Shown piece after piece: positions 16,852-26,616 of a DNA stretch of 64,000 bases. Positions within the stretch are counted from its first letter, which is position 1. Each line of letters starts with the position of its first letter. The position numbers were made by a program, and so were the translations under genes. Below the pieces are notes generated by a model. The model worked only from the letters and a program-made list of their open reading frames with translations, searched no databases and was not told the DNA's origin. The DNA comes from Fictibacillus arsenicus (GTDB lineage Bacteria; Bacillota; Bacilli; Bacillales; Fictibacillaceae), in assembly GCF_001999465.1 (NCBI RefSeq), contig NZ_MQMF01000004.1, positions 1 through 64,000 on the forward strand, read 5' to 3'.

Positions 16852-16882
16852 AAAAGGAGCTTGGCAGATGCCAAGCCTCCTC
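16850..16882. terminator. Bidirectional terminator, NERD gene / app operon
   Basis: AGGAGCTTGGCA / TGCCAAGCCTCCT hairpin, flanked by an A-run on the left that gives T-run termination for the minus-strand operon. Confidence 0.8.
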
Positions 16883-16895
16883 ATTCCATACTTTT

Positions 16896-17810
16896 TTAGC
16901 TCTTCATCCTCGGATCGAGTGCATCACGCAGTCCGTCACCCATCAAGTTGAACCCTAATACTGTCAGCATGATTGCCAGACCTGGGAACAATACAGTCCA
17001 TGGTGCCTGGATGATGAAGTCTTTCGAATCAGCAAGCATTTTCCCCCACTCTGGAGTCGGTGGCTGCGCACCCATCCCCAAGAACCCAAGAGCTGCTGCT
17101 TCAATAATAGCAGTTGCGATAGCCAGTGTTCCTTGAACGATGATCGGAGCTAAGCTGTTTGGCAAGATGTGATGAACCAGAATCCTGAAATCACTCATAC
17201 CGATTGCCCGTGCTGCTGTGATATATTCTTCTTCTTTTACACTAAGCACCCTTGAACGCAATAAACGACCGAAAGTTGGAACGTTGATGATCGCAATCGC
17301 GATCAACGCGTTCTTTAAAGATGGTCCTAGTACAGATACTACAGCGATCGCAAGCAAGATACTCGGGAACGCAAGCAAGATATCGAAAATGCGCGAGATG
17401 ATGCCATCCACCCATCTTCCGTAATAACCTGCTACGATACCGAGCAATGAACCTACGATTACAGAGCCTGCTACTGAGAAGAAGCCTACCCATAAAGAAA
17501 TACGGGCTCCATGTATGACACGGCTTAAAATATCACGCCCAAATTCGTCTGTACCAAACCAGTGTTCAGCTGATGGCGCGATGTGTTTGTCTGACAGATT
17601 AACATCTCTATAGTTATATGGAGCTAATAAATCTGCAAAAATCGCAATCAAAATAAAAAACGATACGATTGATAGACCAACAAGAGCGATTTTATTCTTT
17701 TTAAAACTTCTCCAAGCATCTTTCCAAGGAGAAATAGCTTTGTCTTCAACTGGTGCAGGCGTATGTTGCGGTACTACTGGAGGCGTTGATCTGGCTAGTT
17801 GTTCTGACAT
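16896..17810 (-). CDS. Oligopeptide ABC permease (AppC/DppC type)
   Basis: A 304-residue permease with a hydrophilic N-terminus of about 35 residues and six helices. The hallmark segment EHWFGTDEFGRDILSR and the EAA loop (YITAARAIGMSDFRILVHHILPN) are clear. ATG 17810 follows AGGAGG. Last gene of a five-gene operon in the order ATPase-D, ATPase-F, binding protein, permease-B, permease-C, the order of B. subtilis appDFABC. It imports peptides for nutrition and possibly signalling. Confidence 0.9.
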   Translation of the reverse strand: MSEQLARSTPPVVPQHTPAPVEDKAISPWKDAWRSFKKNKIALVGLSIVSFFILIAIFADLLAPYNYRDVNLSDKHIAPSAEHWFGTDEFGRDILSRVIHGARISLWVGFFSVAGSVIVGSLLGIVAGYYGRWVDGIISRIFDILLAFPSILLAIAVVSVLGPSLKNALIAIAIINVPTFGRLLRSRVLSVKEEEYITAARAIGMSDFRILVHHILPNSLAPIIVQGTLAIATAIIEAAALGFLGMGAQPPTPEWGKMLADSKDFIIQAPWTVLFPGLAIMLTVLGFNLMGDGLRDALDPRMKS

Positions 17811-17823
17811 GCTTTCATTCCTC

Positions 17824-18828
17824 CTACTTAAATTTAATTCTCGGATCGATCGCTGCATACAGCAGATCTACGAGTAAATTAATGAGTACAAATATTGTAG
17901 CGACAACAAGGATACCTGACTGGATAACAGGATAATCACGGAACGAAATCGCATCATAGATATATGTTCCAATTCCAGGCCATCCAAAGATTGTTTCAGT
18001 TAAAATCGCGCCGCCTAATAAAAGGCCCGTCTGCAAACCGATAACTGTAACTACAGGAATCATTGCATTTTTTAAGGAATGTTTGTATACAACCCAAAAC
18101 ATTTTCATCCCTTTTGCACGAGCAGTACGGATGTAGTCAGAACGCATTACTTCAAGCATGCTTGAACGAGTCATTCTTGCAATAATGGCCATTGGTATAG
18201 TTGCTAGTGCAACACCCGGCAAGATCAGGTGGCGGATAACTTCTACAAACTGATCCATTTTGCCTTGAAGCAGTGTATCAATTAAATATAAGTGCGTTAT
18301 CGGGTCAACCGGGACTCGAATGTTATCTCGTCCGGTTGTAGGCAACCAATCCAACTGTATAGAGAACACATATTGTTCCATCAAACCAAGCCAGAAAATA
18401 GGCATGGATACCCCGACCAAAGCGAGTATCATTGCAGAATAATCAAACCAGGAGTTTTGGAACCAGGCTGAGATGATACCCGCATTTACACCAACTACGA
18501 TTGAAATAATCATTGCCACAAGTGCCAATTCCATCGTTGCTGCTAAATAAGGCCAGATTTCTTCAGAGATTGGGACATTGGTTTTTAAAGAAACACCTAA
18601 ATCTCCTGCGAAAAGACCTTTTATATATGCAAAAAATTGTGTGTACCATGGCTGATCTAAACCAAGTCGTTTTGTTAATGCTTCAATAGCATCTTGTGTC
18701 GCCTGTTGCCCTAATATTAGCTGTGCAGGATTCCCCGGTATAGCACGAATCATCATAAATACGATAAAGGTCATCCCTAACAGAACCGGGACTAGAGTTG
18801 CTAACCGTCTGATTGTATAGGCAAACAT
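17824..18828 (-). CDS. Oligopeptide ABC permease (AppB/DppB type)
   Basis: A 334-residue permease starting MFAYTIRRLATLVPVLLG, the typical B-subunit N-terminus. It has six helices and the cytoplasmic EAA loop YIRTARAKGMKMFWVVYKHSL. Ribosome site GAGGTG; ends 13 bp before the C-subunit start. It forms the membrane channel together with the downstream permease. Confidence 0.92.
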   Translation of the reverse strand: MFAYTIRRLATLVPVLLGMTFIVFMMIRAIPGNPAQLILGQQATQDAIEALTKRLGLDQPWYTQFFAYIKGLFAGDLGVSLKTNVPISEEIWPYLAATMELALVAMIISIVVGVNAGIISAWFQNSWFDYSAMILALVGVSMPIFWLGLMEQYVFSIQLDWLPTTGRDNIRVPVDPITHLYLIDTLLQGKMDQFVEVIRHLILPGVALATIPMAIIARMTRSSMLEVMRSDYIRTARAKGMKMFWVVYKHSLKNAMIPVVTVIGLQTGLLLGGAILTETIFGWPGIGTYIYDAISFRDYPVIQSGILVVATIFVLINLLVDLLYAAIDPRIKFK

Positions 18829-18884
18829 ATGGTCACCTCTTTCTGGAAAGATTACAAGTTAAGTAGTTTTTCAGGTTTCAGTGC

Positions 18885-18921
18885 AAAAAAAGGGGGAGCA
18901 GGATATAAGTCCATACTCCCC
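18885..18921 (-). terminator. Intra-operon hairpin after the binding-protein gene
   Basis: On the minus strand GGGGAG / CTCCCC followed by a T-run, located between the binding-protein gene and the permease genes. A partial terminator here would give more binding protein than permease. Confidence 0.6.
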
Positions 18922-18929
18922 GCCATACC

Positions 18930-20531
18930 TTATTCGAAAGATGTTTCCGCAAAAGATTGAGATCCTGTAGGATGCGGAACAAATCCTTTAATTTTGCTAG
19001 CTCCAGCTAACTGAGGCTTAGAGTGAACAAGCGGTACCCATGGAGCATCTTCATGAATGATTTCTTGTGCTTTCTTGTAAAGGTCAGCACGAGCATCTTC
19101 ATCAGGGTTGGATTGCGCTTCTAGCAATAGCTTATGAACTTCATCGTTTTTGTAACGAGAATAGTTGTTAGAACCAATGTTGTCTTTATCAAGCAATGTG
19201 TAAAGGAAGTTATCAGCATCTCCATTATCACCAGTCCAGCCTAGCATGAACACTGGCGCTTCACCATTACGTGTCTTTTCAAGGTACGTACCCCACTCAA
19301 ACGTTACAATGTTAGCTTCGATGCCAACTTTTGCAAGGTTTGCTTGGATTGCTTCCGCTACTTTTTGTCCGTTTGGCATATATGGACGTGCTACAGGCAT
19401 TGCCCATAGATCCATTTTGAATCCATCAGGAAGACCAGCTGCAGCTAAAAGTTCTTTAGCTTTTGCTTCGTCATAAGCACGGTCTTGGACGCTGTCATTA
19501 TAGCCATTGATTGAAGGAGGCATTGGGTTTTTAGCCGGCTCTGCAGTTCCTTCAAAGAAGTTATCAATGATCGCTTGCTTGTCGATCAAGTGGCTGATTG
19601 CCTGACGTACTTCTTTCTTGTCAAATGGAGCTTTTTCAACGTTAAATCCTAGGTACCCAACGTTCATAGAAGGACGCTCAAACAATTGCAGTTTGCCATT
19701 ATCAGAAACACTCTTCATATCAGATGGGTTTAGACCATCCATTAGATCGATCTCGCCTTTTGTTAATGCGTTTAAACGAGATGAGTTATCTTTGATTACT
19801 TTAAATGTAACACCATCAAGCTTCGGAAGATCTTTTACCCAATAGTCAGCATTCTTTTCAAGAACGATTGTGTCATTCGGCTTCCAGCTCTTGAATTTGA
19901 AAGGACCTGTTCCTACTGGCTCTTTGCTTAGCTTATCGCCATCTAATGACTTAGGGCTTGCAATCGCAAACGGGCTCATAGCAACGTTCTTTAAGAACGG
20001 AGCTTGAGGACGCTTAAGCTTGAATACAACCTTGTTATCGCCATCAGCTTTAACGCTTTCGATTACGTGGCCTTCGTCTCCTTCAAATCCGCCAAACATA
20101 GATTTGTAGTAGTAGAATTTCTCTTCGTCTTTACTCTTTGCCCAGCGCTCGAAGTTTTTAACAACTGCGTCAGCATTGAATTTCTCTCCATCATGGAACT
20201 TAACGCCTTCTTCAAGTGTGAATGTGTACGTTAAGCCATCTTCTGAGATATCCCACTTTTTAGCAAGTCCAGCAACGATATCTGTGTTATCTTTGCCGTA
20301 GTTTACTAGCGGCTCATAGATTTGTTCTGTAACGATGAAAGATTCACCGTCTGTTACAACAGCTGGATCAAGTGCAACGGAGTCCCCGCCGCGGCCATAA
20401 ATCATAACATTATTCGGATCGACTTTTTCGTCGTCTCCACCGTTGCTGCTGTCATTGCCTGATGAACATCCTGCCAAAGCAAGCGATAAAGCAAGCATTA
20501 AAGCAAATAAAGTTAATAGACTTTTCTTCAT
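18930..20531 (-). CDS. Peptide-binding lipoprotein (SBP family 5)
   Basis: A 533-residue extracytoplasmic solute-binding protein. Signal peptide with lipobox ALAGC (Cys at about residue 22) and a Ser/Gly/Asp-rich linker, so it is a membrane-anchored lipoprotein. The family-5 opening (MIYGRGGDSVALDPAVVTDG) and YEPLVNY are clear, closest in feel to DppE/DppA. ATG 20531 follows GGGGG. It captures peptides for the adjacent permeases; the exact peptide length range cannot be read. Confidence 0.92.
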   Translation of the reverse strand: MKKSLLTLFALMLALSLALAGCSSGNDSSNGGDDEKVDPNNVMIYGRGGDSVALDPAVVTDGESFIVTEQIYEPLVNYGKDNTDIVAGLAKKWDISEDGLTYTFTLEEGVKFHDGEKFNADAVVKNFERWAKSKDEEKFYYYKSMFGGFEGDEGHVIESVKADGDNKVVFKLKRPQAPFLKNVAMSPFAIASPKSLDGDKLSKEPVGTGPFKFKSWKPNDTIVLEKNADYWVKDLPKLDGVTFKVIKDNSSRLNALTKGEIDLMDGLNPSDMKSVSDNGKLQLFERPSMNVGYLGFNVEKAPFDKKEVRQAISHLIDKQAIIDNFFEGTAEPAKNPMPPSINGYNDSVQDRAYDEAKAKELLAAAGLPDGFKMDLWAMPVARPYMPNGQKVAEAIQANLAKVGIEANIVTFEWGTYLEKTRNGEAPVFMLGWTGDNGDADNFLYTLLDKDNIGSNNYSRYKNDEVHKLLLEAQSNPDEDARADLYKKAQEIIHEDAPWVPLVHSKPQLAGASKIKGFVPHPTGSQSFAETSFE

Positions 20532-20590
20532 CTTCTTTCCCCCAGTTCTCATTTTAATAGTGCCTTTGTGTATATGTACGCGCTTACCGT

Positions 20591-21565
20591 TTATTCGTAT
20601 AAATGGCAGGCAGCGTAGTGGCCTTCAGCAACTTCTTTTAAAACAGGTTTTACTGATGCACAATGTTCCATCGCTGCAGGGCATCTCGTATGAAACGGAC
20701 AGCCGGCTGGCGGATTGGATGGACTCGGTACATCTCCTTGGAGAATGACGCGGTCCTTTTGATGTTCAACATCTGGAATCGGAACGGCAGATAATAGTGC
20801 CTGAGTGTATGGATGTTTCGGGTTGTCGTATAGTTTTTCACTATCGGCAAGCTCCACGATATGGCCCAGATACATTACTCCAACTCTGTCACTGATATGG
20901 CGTACTACTCCCAGATCATGTGCGATGAACAAGTAGGTTAAATCGAATTCTTTCTGCAGATCCTGCATCAGGTTCAGCACCTGCGACTGAATGGAAACAT
21001 CCAATGCAGATACAGGCTCGTCCGCTATGATCAGCTTCGGATTTACGGCAAGAGCTCTTGCAATCCCTATCCGCTGGCGCTGTCCTCCTGAAAATTGGTG
21101 AGGATAACGTTTTGCATGCCAGCTTGAGAGCCCTACAACTTCAAGTAATTCTTTCACTCTTCTTTTTCGTTCGGCTTTATCTTTCATACCATGTACGATC
21201 AGAGGTTCTTCTAAAATCTTTTCAACCGTATGACGCGGATTGAGTGAAGCAAAAGGATCCTGAAAAACCATCTGCATTTCGCGGCGTTTCTTTCTCATCG
21301 CGTTTGTTGAAAGTTTAGTAATATCTTCGCCTTCGAAGTAAATTTTTCCTTCAGTAGGTTCTAAAAGCCGTAAGAGCATTCGTCCTGTTGTGGACTTGCC
21401 GCATCCGCTCTCCCCTACGAGTCCAAGCGTTTCTCCTTTTTTAATAAAAAAGGAAATACCATCTACAGCCTTTACTTCGCCGACTTGTTTGCCAAGCACT
21501 CCGCCTTTAATAGGAAAATGCATTTTAAGATTTTCTACTTTAACCAATGGCTGTGTCTGACTCAT
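20591..21565 (-). CDS. Oligopeptide ABC ATPase (AppF/DppF type)
   Basis: A 324-residue ATPase with Walker [13 protein letters not shown], signature [14 protein letters not shown] and Walker [13 protein letters not shown]. The C-terminal oligopeptide-transporter extension includes Cys-rich [15 protein letters not shown], a motif that binds an Fe-S cluster in some DppD/F homologues. Its start lies inside the 3' end of the D-type ATPase gene (26 bp overlap). Confidence 0.92.
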   Translation of the reverse strand: MSQTQPLVKVENLKMHFPIKGGVLGKQVGEVKAVDGISFFIKKGETLGLVGESGCGKSTTGRMLLRLLEPTEGKIYFEGEDITKLSTNAMRKKRREMQMVFQDPFASLNPRHTVEKILEEPLIVHGMKDKAERKRRVKELLEVVGLSSWHAKRYPHQFSGGQRQRIGIARALAVNPKLIIADEPVSALDVSIQSQVLNLMQDLQKEFDLTYLFIAHDLGVVRHISDRVGVMYLGHIVELADSEKLYDNPKHPYTQALLSAVPIPDVEHQKDRVILQGDVPSPSNPPAGCPFHTRCPAAMEHCASVKPVLKEVAEGHYAACHLYE

Positions 21566-22547
21566 GCAGGTTCACTCCCTTCTCATCATAAAGCCAGCAT
21601 CTCACTTGATGGCTGTCTTCTTGAGTTTTAAGATAAGGAGTTTCAGATATGCATCTTGTTCCCGCATGTTCGCAGCGCGGTGCAAATGAGCAGCCTGACT
21701 TTATGGAACCAGGCTTTGGAACATTCCCAGGGATGGAATAAAGCCTTCCAACCTTCTCCCTCATATCTGGTACTGATTTAATCAGTCCAACTGTATATGG
21801 ATGTTGCGGGTTTTGAAAGATGGTCTTCACATCGCCCTCTTCAACTACTTTTCCAGCGTACATAACAACTACACGTTCACACATTTCAGCAACAACACCA
21901 AGATCATGAGTTATCATCATAATGGCTGTATCAGTTTCCTTGTTTAACCGCTTCATTAAATCTAGAATTTGGGCTTGAATCGTTACATCAAGAGCAGTTG
22001 TAGGCTCGTCCGCGATTAGAAGCTTCGGGTCACAGATCATGGCCATCGCGATCATAACGCGCTGACGCATACCTCCCGATAACTGATGCGGATACTCTTT
22101 TACAAGCTCTTCAGCTCTTGCCAATCCAACCAGCTTAAGCATTTCAATTGCTTTGCCCATTGCTTCTTTTTTTGACCATTTCCTATGTATGCGCAGTGAT
22201 TCAATAAGCTGGTCACCGATTGTGATAACCGGATTCAAGCTTGTCATCGGCTCCTGAAAAATCATTCCGATCTCATTGCCTCTAATTTGCCGCATCCTTT
22301 TTTCTGGTGCAGAAGCAAGATTTTCACCTTTAAAGAGAATTTCCCCTTCGATCTTCCCAGGCGGGGTAGGTACTAAGCCCATAACAGATAGTGATGTTAC
22401 GCTTTTACCGCATCCGGACTCACCAACTATCCCTAATACTTCGCCGGAATTGATGTGAAAATCGACACCGTCAACAGCTGGAATTGCACCATCCTCTGTC
22501 AGGAAAGAAGTTTTCAGATTCTTAACTTCTAAAACAGGATTCCCCAT
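21540..22547 (-). CDS. Oligopeptide ABC ATPase (AppD/DppD type)
   Basis: A 335-residue ATPase, first gene of the operon. Walker [12 protein letters not shown], signature [13 protein letters not shown], Walker [13 protein letters not shown] and C-terminal Cys motif [15 protein letters not shown] are visible. It works as a heterodimer with the F-type ATPase. A good vegetative promoter lies 60-90 bases upstream. Confidence 0.92.
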   Translation of the reverse strand: MGNPVLEVKNLKTSFLTEDGAIPAVDGVDFHINSGEVLGIVGESGCGKSVTSLSVMGLVPTPPGKIEGEILFKGENLASAPEKRMRQIRGNEIGMIFQEPMTSLNPVITIGDQLIESLRIHRKWSKKEAMGKAIEMLKLVGLARAEELVKEYPHQLSGGMRQRVMIAMAMICDPKLLIADEPTTALDVTIQAQILDLMKRLNKETDTAIMMITHDLGVVAEMCERVVVMYAGKVVEEGDVKTIFQNPQHPYTVGLIKSVPDMREKVGRLYSIPGNVPKPGSIKSGCSFAPRCEHAGTRCISETPYLKTQEDSHQVRCWLYDEKGVNLHESDTAIG

Positions 22548-22607
22548 GAGATCTCACTCCTTTCTCTAAGCTGTCAAATTTCCTAGAATATTACTTCTCT
22601 GTTGTGA

Positions 22608-22636
22608 ATTATGACACTACTCTGACATTTTGACAA
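22608..22636 (-). promoter_or_regulatory. Promoter of the app-type operon
   Basis: Minus-strand TTGTCA (22631-22636), 17-base spacer, CATAAT (22608-22613), upstream of the first ATPase gene. Confidence 0.6.
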
Positions 22637-22725
22637 TAATTAATTTTCAGAATAATCGACAAATACTTCTCAAGATGTAGGTAATAAGACCTTACTTTAT
22701 TGGATTAATTTCATAAAAGATTACA

Positions 22726-22757
22726 AAAAAAAGACCGGCATCTGCCAGTCTTTTCAT
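22726..22757 (-). terminator. Terminator of ygaD
   Basis: AAAAGACTGGCA / TGCCGGTCTTTT hairpin with a T-run on the minus strand, directly after ygaD. Confidence 0.8.
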
Positions 22758-22760
22758 ACA

Positions 22761-24503
22761 TTAACTCAATTGTTGAACCGTAAATAAATCATAATACGGA
22801 CCTTGCTTTTCCATTAATTCTTTGTGTTTTCCTATTTCGGCGATCTTACCATGATCAATAACAATGATACGGTCAGCATGAGTGATTGTAGACAACCGAT
22901 GTGCAACGATGAACGTTGTACGGTCTTTTGCAAGCTTTTCAAGCGCTTCTTGAATAAGATGCTCACTTTCTAAATCAAGTGCAGAGGTTGCTTCGTCTAA
23001 AATAAGAATCGGCGGATTTTTCAGGAATACCCTTGAGATAGCAACACGCTGCTTTTGGCCGCCTGAGAGCTTTACTCCCCGCTCTCCTATTTTAGTATCG
23101 TATCCTTGCGGCAAATTCATTATAAAATCATGTGCATTCGCTGCTTTAGCGGCAGAGATCATCTCATCGTCTGTAGCATCTGGATTTCCCATGAGGATAT
23201 TCGCGCGAACAGACTCACTGAACAAAATATTATCCTGCAGAACCATACCGATTTTATCGCGTAAAGACCTTACCTGAAAATTGCGTATATCTGTGCCATC
23301 AAGCTTGATGCTGCCTTCTGTTACATCGTAAAACCTCGGAATCAAACTAATTAACGAGGACTTTCCTCCCCCGCTCATACCGACCAGGGCTATCGTTTCC
23401 CCAGGTGCAACAGATAACGAGACGTTATGCAGTACATCTGCTTCTTCCTCATTATAGGTAAAAGAAACATTTTCAAAGTCCAATGCTCCTTTTACATTGT
23501 TAAGAGGCTTTGCTCTAGGCTTATCCTCAATATCATAGGATTCATCCAAAAATTCAAACATTCTGTCCATTGAAGCAATGGATTGTGTGAGTGTGGTTGA
23601 TGAATTTACAAGACGTCTTAAAGGATTATATAGCCTGTCCATATAAGCAACAAAAGCTACTAAGGCACCGATCGTGATGTTCCCGCTGATGGCCTGATAG
23701 GCAGCAAATCCGATTACAAGCAGTGGAGCAATGTCTGTTACTGTGTTAACAACAGAGAATGTTTTTGCGTTCCACTTTGTATGATCCATTGCTTTATTTA
23801 AAAATTTCGTGTTTCGTTTATCAAACTGAACTTGTTCATGATCTTCCAGCGCAAAGCTTCGAATAACTGACATCCCTTGAACACGTTCATGCAGATGACC
23901 TTGAACTTCAGCAAGTGCCTGTGAACGGTCTTTCGTCAGCTGGCGAAGACGGGCATAGAAAAATTTTACCGAAAACGCATAGACCGGTAGCATCGATAAG
24001 GCGACGATGGTGAGCCAGAAGTCCATGGAAAACATAATGGCTACAGCTATAATAATGGTTGCCATATCAAGCCATATATTCATAAGGCCGGTGATAACAA
24101 ACGTTTTCGTCTGTTCTACATCATGAATCACTCTTGAGATAATCTCTCCTGATTTGTTGTTTGAATAGAAGCGAAGACTTAACCGCTGAATATGATCAAA
24201 CATCTTATCACGAATATCATAAAGAATTTTACTTCCGACCCACTGCGCATAATATTGTCTCCAATATTCAATCGGCGGACGAAGAACAACAAATATAACA
24301 GCGGCACCGCCCATCAGCCAATACAGCTTATTCATCTTTTCATCAAATGGCAATGAGGTCTGAATAATGTCGTCCACCACATATTTGAGGATGAGGGGAG
24401 TCATTAAAGGAATCCCGAATTTGGCAAGACCAATTAAAATTGTCCAGAAGATCTGCCACTTATAGGGTTTTACAAAAGCCAAATATCGCTTAATACTATC
24501 CAT
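22761..24503 (-). CDS. ygaD: ABC exporter half-transporter YgaD
   Basis: A 580-residue MsbA/BmrA-like protein, the same length as B. subtilis YgaD. An N-terminal six-helix exporter domain (about 1-310) is fused to an ATPase domain with Walker [11 protein letters not shown], signature [13 protein letters not shown], Walker [13 protein letters not shown] and switch His in VAHRLSTI. It works as a homodimer that pumps drugs or lipids outward. ATG 24503 is preferred to the GTG at 24512 on ribosome-site spacing. Cargo unknown. Confidence 0.9.
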   Translation of the reverse strand: MDSIKRYLAFVKPYKWQIFWTILIGLAKFGIPLMTPLILKYVVDDIIQTSLPFDEKMNKLYWLMGGAAVIFVVLRPPIEYWRQYYAQWVGSKILYDIRDKMFDHIQRLSLRFYSNNKSGEIISRVIHDVEQTKTFVITGLMNIWLDMATIIIAVAIMFSMDFWLTIVALSMLPVYAFSVKFFYARLRQLTKDRSQALAEVQGHLHERVQGMSVIRSFALEDHEQVQFDKRNTKFLNKAMDHTKWNAKTFSVVNTVTDIAPLLVIGFAAYQAISGNITIGALVAFVAYMDRLYNPLRRLVNSSTTLTQSIASMDRMFEFLDESYDIEDKPRAKPLNNVKGALDFENVSFTYNEEEADVLHNVSLSVAPGETIALVGMSGGGKSSLISLIPRFYDVTEGSIKLDGTDIRNFQVRSLRDKIGMVLQDNILFSESVRANILMGNPDATDDEMISAAKAANAHDFIMNLPQGYDTKIGERGVKLSGGQKQRVAISRVFLKNPPILILDEATSALDLESEHLIQEALEKLAKDRTTFIVAHRLSTITHADRIIVIDHGKIAEIGKHKELMEKQGPYYDLFTVQQLS

Positions 24504-24570
24504 GCATATCACACCATTCTGTATTCATAAAGAAAACTTGGCATCTGCCAAGTTATTCTCGTAATGAGTA

Positions 24571-24613
24571 AAAAAAGGATAACCCGCTGACTATTCAACA
24601 GGTTTTCCTTTTT
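24571..24613 (-). terminator. Terminator of ntdP
   Basis: AAAAAGGAAAACC / GGTTATCCTTTTTT hairpin on the minus strand, overlapping the ntdP stop codon. A second hairpin (AACTTGGCA/TGCCAAGTT, about 24536-24556) sits in front of ygaD. Confidence 0.7.
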
Positions 24614-25139
24614 AACGAAATTCTAAATATCTTTCATACCATTGTTCCACAAATCCAGGTTCAAAAGGTCCTTTTTTCTGTGTAACCATCATGATTAACT
24701 CTTGAAGATTTTTTTGAATGATCGTATCCAGCTGACTCGGATACCTCATCATTCTTTTGTGAAGCTCATATTCGTCTTCATCTAATAAGATATAAGTTCC
24801 ATCTGGAAAGACTTTAATATCTAAATCATAATCAATATACTTTAAAGCTTCCTTGTCCCACATAAAAGGGGAGCCAAGGTTGCAGTAATAATAAATACCA
24901 TCTTCCCGTATCATGCCGATCACATTAAACCACTGCTTGGAATTAAAATAGCATATAGCAGGTTCTCTTGTCCGCCATTGACGGCCGTCAGATTCGGTAA
25001 CCAAGATTCGGTCGTTACCGCAGATAACCTGACTGGGAGTCCCTTTCAGAATGACAGTATCCTCCCAGTTACGGTGGAGGTAGCCATTATGTTTGTAGCT
25101 TTGAATATTGATTATACTTCCGGTTGCAGGAAAACTCAT
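24612..25139 (-). CDS. ntdP: Nucleoside tri/diphosphate phosphatase (YgaC, DUF402)
   Basis: A 175-residue DUF402 protein closely resembling B. subtilis YgaC/NtdP. Conserved blocks are [28 protein letters not shown] and the acidic core [15 protein letters not shown]...LDEDEYE, which binds the catalytic divalent metals. The family hydrolyses nucleoside tri- and diphosphates. It lies beside ygaD and sspE as in B. subtilis. Confidence 0.9.
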   Translation of the reverse strand: MSFPATGSIINIQSYKHNGYLHRNWEDTVILKGTPSQVICGNDRILVTESDGRQWRTREPAICYFNSKQWFNVIGMIREDGIYYYCNLGSPFMWDKEALKYIDYDLDIKVFPDGTYILLDEDEYELHKRMMRYPSQLDTIIQKNLQELIMMVTQKKGPFEPGFVEQWYERYLEFR

Positions 25140-25317
25140 CTCTCTCTCCTTTCTGCCCGAGTTCCGGAAGCTAATGTTACCTATTGAGTTGCTGACTCTC
25201 CTTTCTTCAAACCATTTGTCGGTAATTCACCAGCTCCATGTTTAAACCTCGTTCTACGTTTGTTTTTTTATTCCCGTTCATTACTTTCTTACAAAACACG
25301 CTTTTTTTCTCTACTTT

Positions 25318-25346
25318 ATTATATCGTTTTAAGAATAGTTTGGAAA
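25318..25346 (-). promoter_or_regulatory. Probable ntdP promoter
   Basis: Minus-strand TTTCCA (25341-25346), 17-base spacer, perfect TATAAT (25318-25323). It implies a leader of about 170 bases before ntdP. I see no convincing gene or known riboswitch in 25140-25317. Confidence 0.5.
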
Positions 25347-25483
25347 TGTACTTGTCCCTGTTTTTTAAAAATAAACGCCTTTTTTATAATAATTCCGCTT
25401 TATTAGTATTCCCATCGGTTATGTATAGAAAACGTACTGGTTTTTAATTGGCTTTTTCTTATTCATTGTTGCTCTTGAATGTG

Positions 25484-25680
25484 GTTGATTTCCGTTCCAG
25501 GTGCTCGCTTTCCACGTGGCGTGCGGTGAGCCTCCTGCCGCTTTGTGCCATTAGGAGTCTCATCCTGACCGCTTCAAGGAAGTATCCTTGCTCCTGCGTC
25601 AAAAAGTAAATGCTACTGAAGTGAGCTTCCTAGCGAGAAGCTTCCCAGGTGGTAGGCACGCACCTTGCGCTCCAATCAAC
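25484..25680 (+). repeat. Palindromic intergenic element, copy 2 (long form)
   Basis: 197 bp from GTTGATTTCCG to CCAATCAAC. It keeps the 5' core and the 3' GCACCTTGCGCTCCAATC but carries about 70 extra bases in the centre (about 25575-25650). The outer flank TTGTTGCTCTTGAA is shared with other copies. It fills much of the gap between ntdP and sspE. Confidence 0.8.
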
Positions 25681-25757
25681 TTGCAGATGAAGAGAGAAAT
25701 AAAAACCAAAAGCAACAATCCTTTAGAAAAAACCCTTTAAATAAAAAAATAAACCAA

Positions 25758-25788
25758 AAAATGCCCCCTAGTGATTAGGGAGCATTCT
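25758..25788 (-). terminator. Terminator of sspE
   Basis: AATGCTCCCTA / TAGGGGGCATT hairpin on the minus strand, followed by a T-run, just after the sspE stop. Confidence 0.75.
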
Positions 25789-25799
25789 TGGGATAGAGG

Positions 25800-25988
25800 T
25801 TATTTTTGTTGTTGGTTCTTACCTTGTTGAGACTGTTGGTTTTGCTGACGAACTTCCTGAGCGTTAGTTTCGCTAGCAAATTCAGTTCCGTAAGATTGAC
25901 CAGCTTGAGACTGTTGGTTTTGTTGACGAACTTGTTGAGCGTTTGTCTTAGAAGCTTGTTGTTGTCTTTGTTGTTGTTGTTTGTCCAT
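25800..25988 (-). CDS. sspE: Gamma-type small acid-soluble spore protein
   Basis: A 62-residue Gln/Asn-rich protein with two TNAQ-VRQQNQQSQ repeats and one EFASETNAQ spore-protease (GPR) site. Gamma SASPs serve as an amino-acid reserve in the spore and are cleaved by GPR at germination. ATG 25988 follows GGAGGTG. B. subtilis SspE has 84 residues and two cleavage sites; this one is shorter with a single site. The location next to ygaC/ygaD is conserved. Confidence 0.9.
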   Translation of the reverse strand: MDKQQQQRQQQASKTNAQQVRQQNQQSQAGQSYGTEFASETNAQEVRQQNQQSQQGKNQQQK

Positions 25989-26130
25989 GTTTTTCACCTC
26001 CACGAAATATAATTTACCCGGGGCAGACGTGTTTTATAAGGAGTTTTTATTAATAGATATTTCCAGTATTAAAAGTTTAAAAATTGGGGGATAAATGAAT
26101 GATTACATTAATTTAAGGAGGATTGAAATC

Positions 26131-26355
26131 ATGTATGTAGGAAGAGATATGACCGAATTGAGTATGACCAGCAAAAATGAATGGAAAGACGAAGAACTCG
26201 CCTATTTTCATCACTCTCTGCAGCAGATGGCTCCTTATCTAAACGAAGAAGGCACAAGTATTCACAGAGAGATCATAAAAGAAATCGAAGCTCGCGGCGG
26301 CTTAAAGCGCGGTGAAGCGGATTGGACACACGGGACCGAAGTTAAATATGATTGA
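26131..26355 (+). CDS. Small conserved protein, YfhS-like
   Basis: A 74-residue acidic soluble protein starting MYVGRDMTELSM, with ATG 26131 behind AAGGAGG. It lies between sspE and an SDR gene, the place where B. subtilis has yfhS (also 74 residues) near sspE. I assign YfhS-like on length and position, not on recognised motifs. Its C-terminus RGGLKRGEADWTHGTEVKYD is hydrophilic. Function unknown. Confidence 0.6.
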   Translation: MYVGRDMTELSMTSKNEWKDEELAYFHHSLQQMAPYLNEEGTSIHREIIKEIEARGGLKRGEADWTHGTEVKYD

Positions 26356-26362
26356 TTAAGGT

Positions 26363-26395
26363 GGATCCCCAAGCGTATGCTGGGGATCTTTTTAA
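26363..26395 (+). terminator. Terminator of the yfhS-like gene
   Basis: GATCCCC / GGGGATC hairpin followed by T5. Confidence 0.8.
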
Positions 26396-26420
26396 TTTAT
26401 GGGTGCTCATAAAATCGTAT

Positions 26421-26570
26421 GGCGAGCATAAATTCCGTATGGCGAGCATAAATTCCGTATGGCGAGCATAAATTCCGTATGGCGAGCATAAATTCCGTAT
26501 GGCGAGCATAAATTCCGTATGGCGAGCATAAATTCCGTATGGCGAGCATAAATTCCGTATGGCGAGCATA
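26421..26570. repeat. 20-bp tandem repeat array, eight units
   Basis: The 10-mer GGCGAGCATA begins at 26421, 26441, 26461, 26481, 26501, 26521, 26541 and 26561, each step exactly 20 bases. Full unit GGCGAGCATAAATTCCGTAT, with seven identical copies and a partial eighth. A degenerate unit precedes it (26402-26420). It lies between two convergent genes and their terminators. Because 20 is not a multiple of 3, the open frames through it are an artefact. Confidence 0.97.
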
Positions 26571-26607
26571 AAAACAAGCCCCAGCGTTTCCGCGGGGCTT
26601 GTTTTTC
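26569..26607 (-). terminator. Terminator of the SDR gene
   Basis: AAAAACAAGCCCC / GGGGCTTGTTTTT, a very strong hairpin adjoining the 20-bp array. Confidence 0.85.
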
Positions 26608-26616
26608 ATATTTCCA

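Noticed and set aside
25140-25483. A ygaB-like gene between ntdP and sspE
   Set aside because: No frame with a ribosome site and credible length; only a promoter for ntdP is supported here.
26421-26570. CRISPR array
   Set aside because: No unique spacers; units are contiguous and identical. The 21-bp arrays also lack spacers, and no cas gene is nearby.
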